A stretch of 64,000 nucleotides of DNA from NCBI RefSeq assembly GCF_030867145.1, contig NC_134454.1, positions 71,530,308-71,594,307 on the forward strand, read 5' to 3'. The DNA is from Opisthocomus hoazin. Taxonomy: Eukaryota > Chordata > Aves > Opisthocomiformes > Opisthocomidae. Positions 36,250 through 51,200 of the stretch are shown here, piece after piece. Within the stretch, counting starts at the first letter, position 1; every line of letters begins with the position of its first letter. Made by a program: the position numbers and the translations under genes. The notes under the pieces are model-generated. The model saw only the letters and a list, made by a program, of their open reading frames with translations, did no database searches and had not been told where the DNA came from.

Positions 36250-39200
36250 CTGTGAGAAGGATTCAATTAACACCACATCGCAGTGAGTCATTCATAGTTG
36301 TATTTCTCAGCTAAGCTAAGTAGCGTGATGGTAGAAATGCACATGTGTGCATGCACACACATACAGTGTTTGATTTATAGACAATTCCTAACTCTAAAAT
36401 GAAAGGAGCTGGGCCTTAAACTCCTGCCTCGTGCAACCAAACGCCACAACAGCAGTGCTGAGCAGCCAGTTGTCTCCCTGCCAAGATACAAGCATCTCCA
36501 TGCTGCCTTGGTGTGCCAAGGAGCCCTTCAAGCACATAGAAGAACTTTTCTGTCCCCTTCATCTAGGTGTCCTATGTAAATGACTTTTTGCCATTGCCCT
36601 ACTCTCTTCTCTTTTTGTCTGTTCAGTGTATATCCTCTGCTCCGTGCTTCTAATCCCCAGCCTTACCCACTGGGAATGTCATGGGAGTTCAGAGCCCAGC
36701 TGGGGAGTTACGGAAGGAGGCAGGCAGTGTCAAGAGGAAAAAAGTAGATGCCACAGGCCCTGTTTTGAATCATTGGAAAGTCATTTATCATTTTCACCTT
36801 GCCAATTTCTATGGGGATCCACTTCAGAATTTTGATTTTTAAAGCCCTCTAAATGCTCCCATCAAGGGTGCAATGCCAATGCAGTATTATTTGTACCACC
36901 AAACTGCATGTGTGGTTTTGTTCGTCACCAGGGAAGAGAGATGCCAAATAAAATAGCCCCTTTCTGCTTTTCTTTTTAAGAATATAAACACCTACTTACT
37001 TTCCACAAAACGGCAACCAATACTAACAGCAAGAGGAGGCCAGCCAATATACTGCCAATCACAACACCAACTGGTATCTCAGCTTTCTCATCCGGCTTCA
37101 TTATTGTAACTGGGATCTGAAAGCAGAGAGATTGTGTGTTAGGGGTTAATGTTAACTGCATATAAAATAGGATTTATAAACCAAATACTTCACTAATCAA
37201 GAATAGCTGGACTGCACGCATTCCAGGATCAATGACTGGAACACACGAGGCAGTTACAGCCCTTTCACTGGTGTACACAGGTACCTGGTTACACCACCAT
37301 GGCACACAGCAGTGCAGTTAAGGATTAGGGGCCCTCGTCACGCCTGGCCATGCACAACAGGCAGAGAAGCAATGTCTTCCTGCCAGCTTTCTGCCTCTCC
37401 AGTAACAGGAGGTCTTTCAGAGTTGTCCCTATACTGCACACCATCACTAGATAAACCAGATATGATTGCATGCAGGTGGGTAGTAGTCTGGTGTAGAGCC
37501 CCATCTGCTGAAAACAGACTTCTGCTGCATTAGCTGGAGAAGAACTACTTCCAAGTGTTGTCAGAGCCTGTTATCTGTGGTCAGCGACTGTAGGAGGCAA
37601 TACGAATCACAGAGGCCAGACAGCAGCATGCACTCACTGCATCTGCTGAAATTCTCCCCTCCTGCTGGGCAGGTGCCTCCGTCTCCTTTGCCTGCTGTTC
37701 CTACCTTCTGGGAAACTACTAACAGCTTCTTAGATCTTCTCATGTTAATCTGTGTTCTCCTGAGTCAACTGCATCAAGTTTCTGTAAGATGTATGGGTCA
37801 AACAGGAGTGTTTCTAGCACACCTGTGTTTCCTGAACGGCAAGCAACACCGCAAGCTCCCAGAACAGCATACAGTGTCTGGAAGTTAGTTTTCAGGTGAT
37901 ACCCTATCTAGTTGGATTGGGTATGACCAACTAACTATACAGTCACGTATAACATAGTTGCTCAGGGAGACATTGCTGTAATATTTATGAACTGTCAAAT
38001 CTTTGGATTTAATCTTGGAACGACATGCATTTAGCATGAAGGTTTTTTCCTTCCTGAAACATGATAAAAGAAGTCATGTTGGTTTACTTTCTCAGGGTTG
38101 CTTGCTCAGTGCATTTGTCTGGTGTAATTTAATCTTAAGCTTTCTGGGAAACTTGCGCTGGACTGACATCTCAGTGATTTAAGTAATTTCTGCTGGAAGG
38201 CTCCAGTGTTGTGCTAGGTGTGGCTATGTGTATTCATTTCATTGAGGCAGGATGGCTTTGTGTATTTTCTAACCGAACGGCCATAATGATGATTATAGCA
38301 GGTTAATGTTCTGTCCTCCAGCTGGCAGTCCTTTCCAACTTGGAAAAAGTCTGAAAGCTTTTATGCAAAGATACTTAAGCAGTTTCCCCACATAGCATCA
38401 CAAGGCAATATTCATTCATTCGGCTACATAGCAACCCAGCTCATCCAAACTAAAGAGCCAGTCTCATACGTATGTGCAGTTTGCCTGCTAATGCTCTCTC
38501 TGTTAGATTAACAGTGAAGTGGCACTGTTGGGAAAGGTAAATCGATGCCCAAGAACAAATACCTGCCCTGAAGTCAAGTTGTGGTCAGTAAGACACCACG
38601 TCTGGGATTCACCTCATCTAGTGTTATATATACAATATAGTTCCTTGGCTTCCAGTGGAAAAGGATAGGCTCTTTTAGGATCTAATTCACCCTACTTATT
38701 TTCAGAATCATCTTTAAGATGAGATGAATTGCATCTCAGAAATACCTATTCTTTCTACTGATTAGAGTTTATAGAAGGGCTAACTCTGATGTGCATGACT
38801 ATTGTAGATATTAAATTGGATGAATCCTACTGCCCTCATCTAAAATAACAGGGTAAGTGGGGAAATCCACTCAGATTGCTTCTGCACTGTCCTTTTCCCA
38901 AGGAAGTGTGAAGGGCAAAGAAGGAGTATCACTGCTGGCCTGCCAAGAAGTGTATGCAGTGTTGGGTACTGACTGCATCACTGAAGTGTCCAGGCAAACT
39001 GTCTGCCATAGAGAGAGTGTACCTCCACCAGCTGGCACATTTTCCAAGACTTCTTGCAGGGCAAGAGGCTATCGAGTAAAGATCAGGCTGTAAGCCTCAC
39101 CGAAAGCCACTGTGTTTCTTAGAAGCCCTGTGGATAACTTTCAGGATCTGTTCAGCCACTGCCTTGGAGCTGTAAAAGTCCCAGCTGCAGATGTTTCAGT

Positions 39201-42200
39201 GGCTGGCTAAGGAATCACCTTTTATTTGTCAACGGAGTTAATCAACAGTCATTTGAATAATTAAATTCTGGTTCTCCTGAAATCACCAACAAAACTGCTG
39301 GTAATACAAATTTTGCAGTATCATGCTCCAACTGTGGAAAAAATACCTAGTAATCGTGGTTTATGATCTACCTGAAAAATCTGCGCAATTGATGGGAATA
39401 TTTGTATTGTGCATTAATGAGTTTCATCTCCTGGCAGAAATAATACCATGCCACAAAGCTGAGGCACTCAGCACACTTCAAATACAGGCATGTAATTTTT
39501 CTGGAAAAGCATGGCATTATTTCTGGAACTACACATATATTCCCTGTGCTTCTTCAGGCACTGGAGGTTTCCATGAATACAAATGGGTCTGTTTAGAGCT
39601 TCTGTGCACAAGAATGGAGTGATCCATGAGAAAACAATGACCAAAAATAGTACTGAATTATGGTCTTATTTCCACATTGAGACAGATCAATCAATAACCG
39701 CCTTTATACATATTTAACTGAATTTCCCATTGCCTATGAATGGGCTATGCTACACATTCTCACAGGTATTTGACTCCCTTACTAACCTGCATTTTGCTTT
39801 TCAGTGGCCTTGGTTATTTTTATGGATAAACCAGGCTGTTAAATGCTGTAAAAATAAATCTAAGCTTAGTATTGCCAAGGGAACAGTGTTCCTCTCAAGA
39901 CAGGCCAAGAGAACAAGGTATCTTTTATTACAACAAGACTACAGTGCTAATGTATTCTTCAAATGTTGTTTATGTTTGTATACAGCAGATGGAAACCTTG
40001 GTAGAAGGATGCTACACTAATAAAGTGGTGGTTTGGAGACATTTATTGAGATTAGCTGTGTCCATATTGTCCACATGACAGCCATTCCAAATGCAAAAAA
40101 TACTCCACATTCTTTTACAAATGAGATTATTTGCTGAAGACCTATGCCAAACATCTGTCTACAAACGTCAAACCAAATACACTTACAGAAGTAAGACTAT
40201 AAATCAGATTTGCGAAAATGTTTCCCAGAGCTCACGTATCTACAAAAATTAATTCTGTTGTGGAAAGAGATCCAAATTTTGGTATTTTCATGAACAGAAA
40301 GCTAAATGAATTTCAGAAGTTTCTAACTGTGTTTTTCTAATAGTTCTACAATGTATTTGAGATCTACAGATTTTAATTAAGTCTGGTTTATATAGTTGTT
40401 GGCTGAAATGAAAACATTTTAGTAACTTAAGGGAGATTCTGTACAGCCAAAAGGATACATTAGTTCAACATAATCAAATATCACCATAGTTTGTAATTTG
40501 CTATGTACTCCTGAAGGACACTGAAAATTACATATTATGACTTTAAGACAGTAAAAGAGAAGCTGAAAAAATAGAATTATCTATCACTTACAGTTAGCGT
40601 ATTCTCTCCAATTATAAACAACTCAGGTTTATGCGTATCGATTTTTGCCTCTGCAGAGAGTAGTAATGTCTGGAAAGTTAACTGAAAGAGAACATTACAA
40701 AAACTGTAAAGCTCTATTACAGGGCAAATCAATTAGAATGTAGACATCCCAAAATAATTATCTTGCTTTGAAATGAAGACTTCAGAACCAGAAAATATCA
40801 CAGTATTAAAATGAAAATGATCTTTTTATTTGTCCTGAGCTAACATGTCTATGACAGTAATAATGTATCAGTAATCCAGACAATTTTGCTGTTCTTACTT
40901 ACTAGCAATGAAACTGAAGAATGAGCTTTTTTTCTTTAACATATAGTTCAAGCAAAACAGGAGGAGTTGATTAAATATCCATTTTTATAATTATTTCAAA
41001 GCTGTCACTGCTGCTAGCAGGGAAGAGATGGGGGGAAGAATAACAGTGAGAAAGGGAGAAATAGCTCAGCAACAAAAGACAGATGGGGATATATCCCTGG
41101 CCTTTGTAAGGAATGGAAACTGGATGTTCTTTCCCTTGTTTCGCCCCCTCACCTCTACCCAATGCTTCCGTTTTTCCCCATTTATTTTTTCCTGTCACTA
41201 TCTGTTCCTCTCCACTGCTCAAATTCTGACTTTGCTCCCTCAGCTTAAACAAAGACGACAAAAGCCTTAAGCCAGTTCCCATTTGGAAAGGGACCTTGTG
41301 CCTGATCCCGCTTCCCTCTGTGCGAGTGCCAAGAGTAGAGGAGCGCGGCTGGGCAGGCACTGCCACCTCCCCGCTGCTCTTCTCCCCGTGCGTGCGACAG
41401 GCATGGAGAGGCCCGATCTCCTGCAGCACCTCCGGGAGTGGCCTTGGGTTTGTGGGACCACAGGAGCTCCTGCCAGCCACAGCAAGTGCCATGCCTGCTC
41501 TGTCATTTTGCCTCCTCTGCCGTTTCACTGTGGCAGGGACCGGTACAGTGGGCTTGATGGAGGGAGTGTGAGCAGCTGCGGGTCCACAGCAACCAATGCA
41601 CACTGGAATGACTGCCCCTGCAGCATGCAGTTACTGCACGCCTGCACTGTGGCCATCTACCCAAGTGGTCTGTCTTGTGCTCCTAAATGTTTAGAAACCT
41701 GTCTAAGCACTATTCAAAGCACCTTGTTAATTCCTAAACACATCTTTCTTTGCTTTGCTGTCCAGGTACCGGCAAGCCTGCAGTCCCCTTCTTGGAGAAT
41801 GTCTAGTTGCCACTAAATACAAAAGCTGATTATGTGCGTTACTGAGTGCTTGCAAGAATATTTCCACTGAACATTGACAAACAAATAGAAAATAACAAAG
41901 TGGGAGATGAGAGGAAAACTGTGACGTGTGGTCTTCCCTTCGCATCACCCAGTGGTAAACACATTATTTCCACTCGCTTTCTTGCGAGGGTAACAACCTT
42001 TTGTTCAGGTCTCCACCTTCTGCCTACCTGACAGCATTAACAAGTGGCCTTGACCCAGCTAATTTGAAAAATACAAACTTTAAAGACAGACAGATGCTTT
42101 CCTTCACACACTTGCATAAGTATATTACATTATCAACCTGACCTTTTCCTCTTAAAAGCTGAATGCTAAAGCTGACAACAGCCCTGCTGCTGAATGTCAA

Positions 42201-45200
42201 TACCTGCCATAAGACTTGCCAAACTAAGGAGACTGCGTCATGTTCCTGATGCTCTAGGCAAACCCAGGACTCCAAGACAGTTTGGTTGGTTGCCTAGCTA
42301 AGAAGCAAACACGGTCTCATTTTTAAAATCTGGTAATTCATGATGAGTTATATCCTGGAGGACACATGGTGATTTAAAATGGGAAAGTTGAGATACTATT
42401 GATGGATATTTTTAAGCATGCTGTAGGTCTTTAAGGAAGGACTATTTCCTTGACACCAATTCTAATAAAAACAAAAAATCAATTAAAAAAAATTTCCACA
42501 CCTTCTCTTACAAATATAACTGGCAGCACTAACAGGCTTTTCATATTTTGTTGTGACTTAAAGTGATCACTATGTAGGCTGTCATGTTCAAAAGCTAAAA
42601 GCAACATTATTTTCCAGGCTATGACGATGGTGTACTCTGCTGTCCTGTGTTGGGTTTCGTGGAAACTGTAGTTCCCCTTGAATGAATTTAACAGAAGCAG
42701 AAAGTGTTTTTTTCAGCTGTGAAGATTGCATTATCACAGCATTTTCTTGGGTTTTGTGCTGGACTGGAGGCTATCAGCTCTATTACGCAGCCTCACCACT
42801 TACTTTACTTTTAGATTCAAGTTTTCAATCTGGAAAAATACACACAACAATGTAAGGTAAAGGAAGGTCTTTCTAGATTGGAAAGTCTCTTTACTGAACT
42901 TTGAAAAATATCAGGAGTAACGAAATATTTGAGTATTGGATCCTTCATGAAGATGCAGCTGATACTCACGGCAGCAAAGGTTCCATTCCAGATTCGGGTG
43001 GACACGTTCACAAAGTACTCTCCCTTCAGCATAATGTCTTCCAGTTTGCATGTGATAGTACTGCACTTCACATTCTTACAGTTCTTTAAGGGGAAACAGC
43101 AAGGAGAGGCAACAGCATGCATTAAAAATACACTTCAACAAATGTTCTTTTAACATCCAGATTTTTTGCGGTGCAGCCATGAGTCTTACTCACCAGTTCT
43201 TTGGAAGCTCTGAAGTTCTCTTTTGTGAAAGACGCAGAATAAGGTATTTTTCCTATTTGCAATGGATTTAGCTGAGCTTGACAAGTAACACCTCTGGCCT
43301 GGGAATGATGGCAGGAATGAAACTGGGTGACATCATACTCAGGAGTATATAGTCATTGTAATAATATATATTTCTGGGATGAGACTGTGGCTGTGAAAGG
43401 CTGTATTGTGAATTATGTAACACTGGATACTTCAGGAAACTAAGAGACTGTATGTGGTTTTGGTCAGAATTAAATGGCTCTTATTGTAATTTTTTTGCCC
43501 AGAGACTGACCTGAAGGGTTTGTCCCAGTCTAAAACATTCCATTTTTACTATAACCTTCCCAGGAACTTGGAGAAGGACCTAGCTGGAGTTCCAGAGTCA
43601 TACGAAAAGCCAGCCATTGACTGTAAAGATAATCCACATCTGCCAAGTAATAGACTAGCGTACTGCTGACATCGTGGTCCTTCTCCTTCCCTTTCTGAGG
43701 GAGGAACAAGGGGAAAGGGCATAGATTCTCTGAATGTCAGCCACACTATGAAGGAAATAATTGATGTTTATGGTACTGATTAAGCCCCAAAACACAGCAG
43801 TTCATGTAATTCAGTTCTTTACCTGGTCTGTGGTGACTGCAGTTACATACATCAGTGGGTTGTCTTTGCTGGTGAATTCTGGAAGATAGATTTTTACAGA
43901 TGCCGTCTTTACTGGAATACTTCCTGTTGTTACCTGCAAAGCAAATAACTCACAATTAATTCAGGTATCTGTACTTCCGTATGCATAAATTATTTGGTAT
44001 AGCAAGAAAATCAGAAATCATGGAGTATGGAAGAACTGCATTCCTTTGCATCAATGTTTTTTGCACTAGGCACTTACTAGGGTAGTAATTACATTATGCC
44101 AATAGTACTGCATAGCTTCAGGTCGCTGCCTGTTTCCTTAGCAAAGCTCACATTAACTGCATGAAATATGTTTTGAAAAGCAAATACTCTGCCACAGTCA
44201 ATAGGCCTGTTATTTAGTCCTTCAGAGTAGCAGTCACAGGAATGTAAACTGAAGATAATTTAAGTTTCTTCCATGTTGCATATTTGGATCAAAGGTTTTC
44301 TGAGTTATGTAATAAATGCTGTGATCTGGCTAATTCTTGCATCTGGTTTGAATGTTTAACCCTTGCCAAACTTAAAGTTTCAAAGTCCAAGCCTGCAAAG
44401 ACTTGTTTTCCTTTATCAAGTTGGTAGAAGACAAATATGCTTTGTGAAAAAACAGTCTAAGTTGGCCTGAAGTTAAGCATTAACCATCTTCTAAATACGT
44501 AAACAGTGCAGGACCAATCCCTCCCCCATTCTACTTGTGCAGTAAGTGCAGACTTCATCCTTAACCTCATAAAGACTGTAAGCATTTATTCCCCAGCTAT
44601 TTGCAGGTTTTTTTTTCTTACTTGACTGATTCAAAAGCATCAAAATCAGACACTGAAATCAGGAATGTTTTTGCAACTATGTTTTGGGACCAGGCTATAG
44701 GAGGAGGTGAGGCAGCTTCCCGAACGAGAACCAGATACTAACCTTAACTGAGAAGTTGAATGTGGGGCCAATATCTTCAAAATTATTCACAGTGGAAGGA
44801 ATGTTATGACCAGAGTATACTTCATAAAAGTTGATGCTGGCAAGCCTAGTTAACAACCATAAAACAATACATTTCAATTTGGCAGCTGCTTTGAAAACAT
44901 ATGTTACTGCACATGCCTTTGTGAAACAGGTCAGAAGTACAGTCAGAGGAAAAATCAGTCACTCGTACTGCTGTTTGAATATTACCATGCTGGTTAAGAA
45001 AATACATGGTGTACCACAGCCTGGAGCCGGAGCGAGCATGTGAAGGTAAGATGGGGGGAGCTCCGCTCAGCCTCCCGCATCCCGTGGTGTTTCAGTGCCA
45101 CACCGCAAGCTCCGCTCCCAGGCACAGACGGCGACTTTCAGCCTTGCAGTGGTCTCCTGCCTCAGAAGGAGCCCCCCGACAGTCCCCCTTGGTACATCTG

Positions 45201-48200
45201 TAACAGCAAATACTGACCGACTCTGAAGCGCCCTGACATCACAGACCACAGGCAGGCTCGTTTCCACACTGCCTGGATGTGCAAACACACAGCACCCTGC
45301 TCGTGTGCATGGTACATACCATGTAGCCTTCTGTCTCCTCTGGGACACTTTCTTCAGTATCTATGGGTTTCAAAATTTCCAAAGTAACATGAGGGTGGTT
45401 GCAACCCACCACAGCATGAAATTACAGGTGTGCGACGGAAGGATGCGGTGCGAGGGCCTGTTGATGCTCGAGGGGCTCGGCCAGCTGGGACCATGCTCAA
45501 AGACAATGGAAGCATCCCTGTGTAGTGCCACACATCCATGCACTGCTACCTGTGAGCAGCTCCTCTGCTGAACCATCCAGAACTGTGTCTGTTCTTCATC
45601 GTTAGCTTTCATTAGGAGGCTAATTTGGGCAGCCAAAAAGCAAGCTGGGGAGTGAGTTAACAAGAAGCAGATGCTATCATAATTCCTACATCAGCTCTTC
45701 CTGTAGCACAAGGTGTAAATCCATCCTCTTTACCAGTGCCGCTCTCCCTGTTTAATCTGAGCAACACCTGTGCATACAATCCCAAACTAACAATGTGTGC
45801 AGTCTCACAGAGGTGCTTCTTGATCAGTTTTGCTCCTCCACACTGCACGGTGGGTCCTTTTCAGTCCTCCATACTTCCTCCCACAGGCCCTTTCCTTGAA
45901 GGGCCTCCTCACAGGGACTGCTAGGAAAACCCACGTGAAGCATTTTCCGCTTCCTTACTGCTCAAAGCTCCAGTCCTTCCAGGATGCACAGTATCAGCCT
46001 GCTTGTCCTTGCAGGAGTCACTGGTAAGACTGATTCCCACCTCTTCTCCTGGAAACTCAGGAGTTTTTCCCTAGAAAGGCTTCACTTCAGCAAGACAACA
46101 CTTTGTTCTCAACCTCTGTATTTTAAGAGGTTGCTCCTCAGCTGTATTACCTGCCTCAAGAAGGAACTATCTCCAAATAGGTACTTCCGAAATGGAAGAG
46201 TGAAAATGAGCTAACTCCAAGGGAAGCATTTAAAATTGTACCTTGGCTTAATGTATATTTCCTTTAGTTCTTTTAAAGTGATTAATCTCCAAGAATAACT
46301 ATTCCTTTTATGGCAGCAGGGATTCCTTCATGCCTTGACTTGCATATGAAATTGCATTTTCTCATACTTAGGAACTGCACCTGAATTCAAACTCCTGTTT
46401 TTCCTTGAGTAACTCTTTTATAGACTCCATGCCTGGCCTTTTCTGAAGCAATGAGTGTCTGTTCATATTTCTCAGCTAATGAAATTTGCTGATTCAAGTT
46501 TGCACCATCTCAGTTTCCTAGAAGGCCGCTTAAGTTGCTGTGCTAGCCCCCTACTCAGACGCTCCTGAGCCTCTGTGCCACTGCTAACTTTGGTAACAAA
46601 CACTCTGCTTCTGCCGAAGTCTCATGCAACCTTCTAAGGGAGCCGAAGGAACTTGCATCACGGACTCAAATGCTTCTCTGCAATTAAAATGATTCGAAAA
46701 ATTCTGCATGACTCCAGAATTGGTGCATCTAGCCACAGTGAATGCAGGGCCTCTGAATATTGTGAAACTGCTGCTGTGGCCCCTGTTCCAGCTCAGGTCT
46801 TCCAACGCTGCCAACAGTTCTCGCAATTGTGGTGATCTTGGAATATTCGTTTTCTGAATTCATTGTTGCTGTGCATTTTTAGCAGCTTTCTCTTTTTCAA
46901 ATTTCTGTCATTCTTTGAATAATTACTATTTATTTTCTATCAGTTTACGTTTACAAATTTTTGAATGCTTCGGGATGCAAAAGCATTATTCACTAAGAAC
47001 TGGTGACCAAGTGCATCAGATGCAACTACATGTAGTTTATCCGCTCCCAGACACAGTAATTCAGTAATTGGGAAAGATAAATTTTTTCTTTGATGAAAAG
47101 TAAAATATCCTATCTTGATCTGAGAGTGAAACCAGTCTGTTTCTGTTTCTGTTTCAGTGCGTCCCAAATCACCAGGGGTTTCCAGGGCTCAAGATAAGAG
47201 GGCATGATATGAAGAGCAGTCTTAAAAGGAATTTTGCCTGTCTCTCTCCCCCTGCCCGCCCAGCCGTCCCTCCTTACAAAGTGCCCTTCCCAGGGTAAAG
47301 GGCCCCTCTTGCACAGCCCTGACCTGACTTCTGCGTGGAGGCGAAAGGGCTGACACCAAGAGGGAAGGGCTAGGTGCGAGCCAGAGCATCTCTGCGGGTA
47401 CATGGGAAAGCGGGGTGTGCTGCTCCCGATGCCAGCACAGCTGCAGTGAGGAGCAAGGGCGAATCTGCCATGTTCAAATTACTATCTCAAACTCCTAACA
47501 AGAGTTTGTATTTTTGGTCCAAGTTCAGCAGACATGTCCATAATTTTTTTTTTCTTCCCCCCTCCTTGCTGCAAGTTTCATCTGGGGCATTTTTTTCTTT
47601 TTGTTGATATTCTTTTGTTTAGTTTTGATCACTTTAACTCCAGTTTTGATCCAATGTCACCACATTTGAGCCCAGAGGCCCAACCTTATTATATAATATA
47701 CACTAATCATATTACCAAAACCACAAGCACTGTTGGTTTTTGTACCACTTACACTCACGTGAGCATCTGTAACAACTGTGCAGAGGTAAACACGGATCCA
47801 TGATTTCTTACTACACATTCCATAATTTTTTACTTATAAGATTATTGGAAGAACATAAAATTCTGCTGCTGTTGATGAAATGGGAATTTCTAGCGACTTC
47901 CAAACTGAAAACAGAGTTTCACTATCTTTTCAGTGGCCTTTCAAGACTGTTACTACATTCAAATGCCTTGGCAAAATGACAGTGACTCTTTACATTATTC
48001 AGTGTACCTTGTGAAGTGAATTTCTGCATCATACCGCAAAGGAATTGATAAGTTGACGTGGTTGTCCAACTCCTGCTCTTCCTTACTTTCGCTGTTCATC
48101 AAAAGACATTTAAGTCAGGTGTTACAATATTATTTCATATAAATAAGGCATTAATACCTAACTTGCTTTCATCAGATTATATACTTTACCTCAATGCATG

Positions 48201-51200
48201 AAAACTTAGAACTGCCACATTCTGAAGATTTTTCAGGTTAAAATCAAAACTAATATCAAAGGATACCTATGGAAGAGAAAGGAACACACAGTAAAATGAG
48301 TTAATGGTACAACACCCAAAGGACTTCCCAATAGCAATGAAATTATTTATATGTGCAACAATCTAGAATTGCCCTGTGTATCTGAATTCTCCACTGATTC
48401 CTGTGTAATATTTCAGTAATTTCTAATACTCCAGAATTGCTTTATTCTCGCTTTCCCCTACAAATTGGCATTGTTACATAAAAAGGAGCTATTTGCATTT
48501 TTGAATTGTGTATAACTAGCTACAAACTGCAACAAAAGGTGTTCAGGATTGCTTCAATTACATACTTACACAGACTAGCACTAACACAAGCTTTGTATTC
48601 ACTCTTTTCTTCCATTTGTTCCAACAGGTCCACTTTGACCAATGCCATTAAAAATTCAGAACAAACTTAACTTTCTATATGTAATTAGTTTTTTTTTATC
48701 CCCCCCCCCCCCCCCCGACATCATGTTTCTATTCCTTCTAGCAAGTTTCTTATTGCTCTAGTTGGCTGTGCTAGAGGCTGGAAGCCTACTTCTGTTCGGC
48801 CCTTGAGGAATAAGAAATTAAGTTCCACAAAACCACAGATGCCCTGAGATTTATGGTATATATGGGAAAAAGGATACATGATCTATCCTAGGGCTGTGTG
48901 GGCCACCCATCTCCTCTCAAGGCAATACTGCTTTCTTGGAGAGATGAGATTCCCAGAGCAGGAGAGGGAGCTACCCCAGGTTCACGCAGCAGGAGGAGTT
49001 TGTTGGGAATTGTGCTCATTCCCCAGGAGGCTACGCATGACACTCTCTGCTTCTGTCTCCAGCCCTCACCCTCCAAGAGTTACAAAGCTGCAGTAACATT
49101 TGGAAGCCATGGGTAGGGACAAAGGTGCTTCAGGAGCCTTTTTTCCTTTAATCTGGCAGGGAGTCACAGAAGTTTAGCCCTCTTCTTTTAATGCCTCTGA
49201 AACCCAAAGGGAAGTTAACTGTTGCCAAATCTAAGAAATCTTCACTAGCAGTAAATGCAGACTTAGGGGAAAACAACAACAAAAAAGCTTTTGTGTAACA
49301 TTCAAGGTTATTTAAACATGCTAGCTGTACCTGTTGTCCTGCTCTGAAAACAGGATAGCTTATTTCGCAAATGATTGTGCTTTGTGCTGTTCCTGTCTGA
49401 CACGAGACTTCAGTCCCATCACTCTGCAGAGGAAACAGACAGAAAAGTCATCTTAATATCAGGTTTTGACAAAGCAGAGAGCAAGTTCCCAGTCTGTATC
49501 TTCAACAAGACATGTATTACACTAAGGAGCAGTACAAAGAGGGGTTATGGCAGTAACTCCTAGAGATGGAGCAGACATGTGGGCCATAGGCAGAGCTAGG
49601 AAAGAGGCAGGAGAAAGGTGGTACAAGGACCAGTCCTATGTGGTTTCTTGTGAGCTGTAATGATCTTGTTAGAACTTTGTGCTGGGCTTGGAAAAAGGAA
49701 TACAGGCTAGAGGTTCGAGACCATCTAAGGAACCTGAAAGTGCACAAGTTCACGGGACCTGATCAGGTGCATGCTTCAGGTCCTGAAGGAACTGGCAATG
49801 AAGTTGCTATGCCACTACCCATCATATTTTAGAAGCTGTGGCAGTCTGCTGAAGTTCCCACTGACAGAAAAAGGAGAAATGTAACTCCCATTTTCAAAAA
49901 GGGTAAAAAGGAAGACTCCTGGAACTACAGGCCAGTCAGTCTCACCTCTGTGCCCAGCAAGATCATGGAGCAGATCCTCCTGGAAACTGTGCTAAGGAAC
50001 ATGGAAAATAAGGTGATTTGTGACAGCCAGCATGGCTTCACTAAGGGCAAATCATGCCTGACAAATTGGGTGGCCTTCTACGACGGGCTTACTGCCTTGG
50101 TGGATAAGGGAAGAGCAAATAATGTCATCTACCTGGCCTTGAGCACAGCATTTGACATTGTCCTTCACAACATCCCTGTCTCTAGCTCTCTCAACATGGA
50201 TTTGATGGATGGACCACTCAGTGGATAACAAATTGGCTGGATGGTTGCACTCAAACAGTTACGGTCAACGGTTCAATGTGGCAACCAGTGATGGGTGGCA
50301 TTCCTCAGGCTTTAGAGGTGGGCATATGTGAACCTCATGAAGTTCAACAAGGCCAAGTGCAAGGTCCTGCACATGGGTCAGGGCAATCCCAAGCACAAAT
50401 ACAGGCTGGGCAGAGAATAAATTGAGAGCAGCCCTGAGGAGAAGAACTTGGCAGTACTGGTTGAGGAGAAGCTCAACACGACCTAGCAGTGTGTGCTCAC
50501 AACCCAGAAGGCCAAACGTATCCTGGGCTGCATCTAAAGCAGCGTGGCCAGCAGGTCAAAGGAGGGGATTCTGCCCCTCTGCTCCGCTCTGGTGAGAGCC
50601 CACCTAGAGTCCTGCATCCAGATCTCTAGCCTCCAGCACACGGAAGACATGGACCTGTTGGAGCAGGTCCGGAGAAGGGCCACCAAAATGATCCGAGGGC
50701 TGGAGCACCTCCCCTGTGAGGAAAGGCTGAGAGAGTTGGGGCTGTTCAGCCTCCAGAAGAGAAAGCTCCAGGGAGACAATACTGCAGCCTTCCAGTACCT
50801 GAAGGGGCCTACAGGAAGGATGGAGAGGGACTGTTTACAAGGGCTTGTGGTGATAGGACAAGGGGTAATGGCTTCAAGCTGAAAGAGGGTAGATTTACAT
50901 TAGATATAAGGAAGAAATTCTTTACTGTGAGGGTGGTGAGGCACTGGCACAGATATCCCAGAGAAGCTGTGGATGCCCCCTCCCTGGAAGTGTTCAAGGC
51001 CAGGCTGGATGGGGCTTTGAGCAACCTGAACTAGTGGAGGGTGTCCCTGCCCATGGCAGGGGGGTTGGAACTAGATGATCTTTAAGGTCCCTTCCAACCC
51101 AAACCATTCTATGATTCTATGATTAACTTGTACAGTGCTTTCTGACAGGATTTTTACAGAACTTTTTCAGACATATTTACACAACCTGAGAGCTACTTAA

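Noticed and set aside
40971..41603. 210-codon minus-strand frame in ITGA2 intron 27
   Set aside because: No domain or supporting splice sites, it lies partly in a GC-rich patch, and the flanking ITGA2 exons join perfectly without it.
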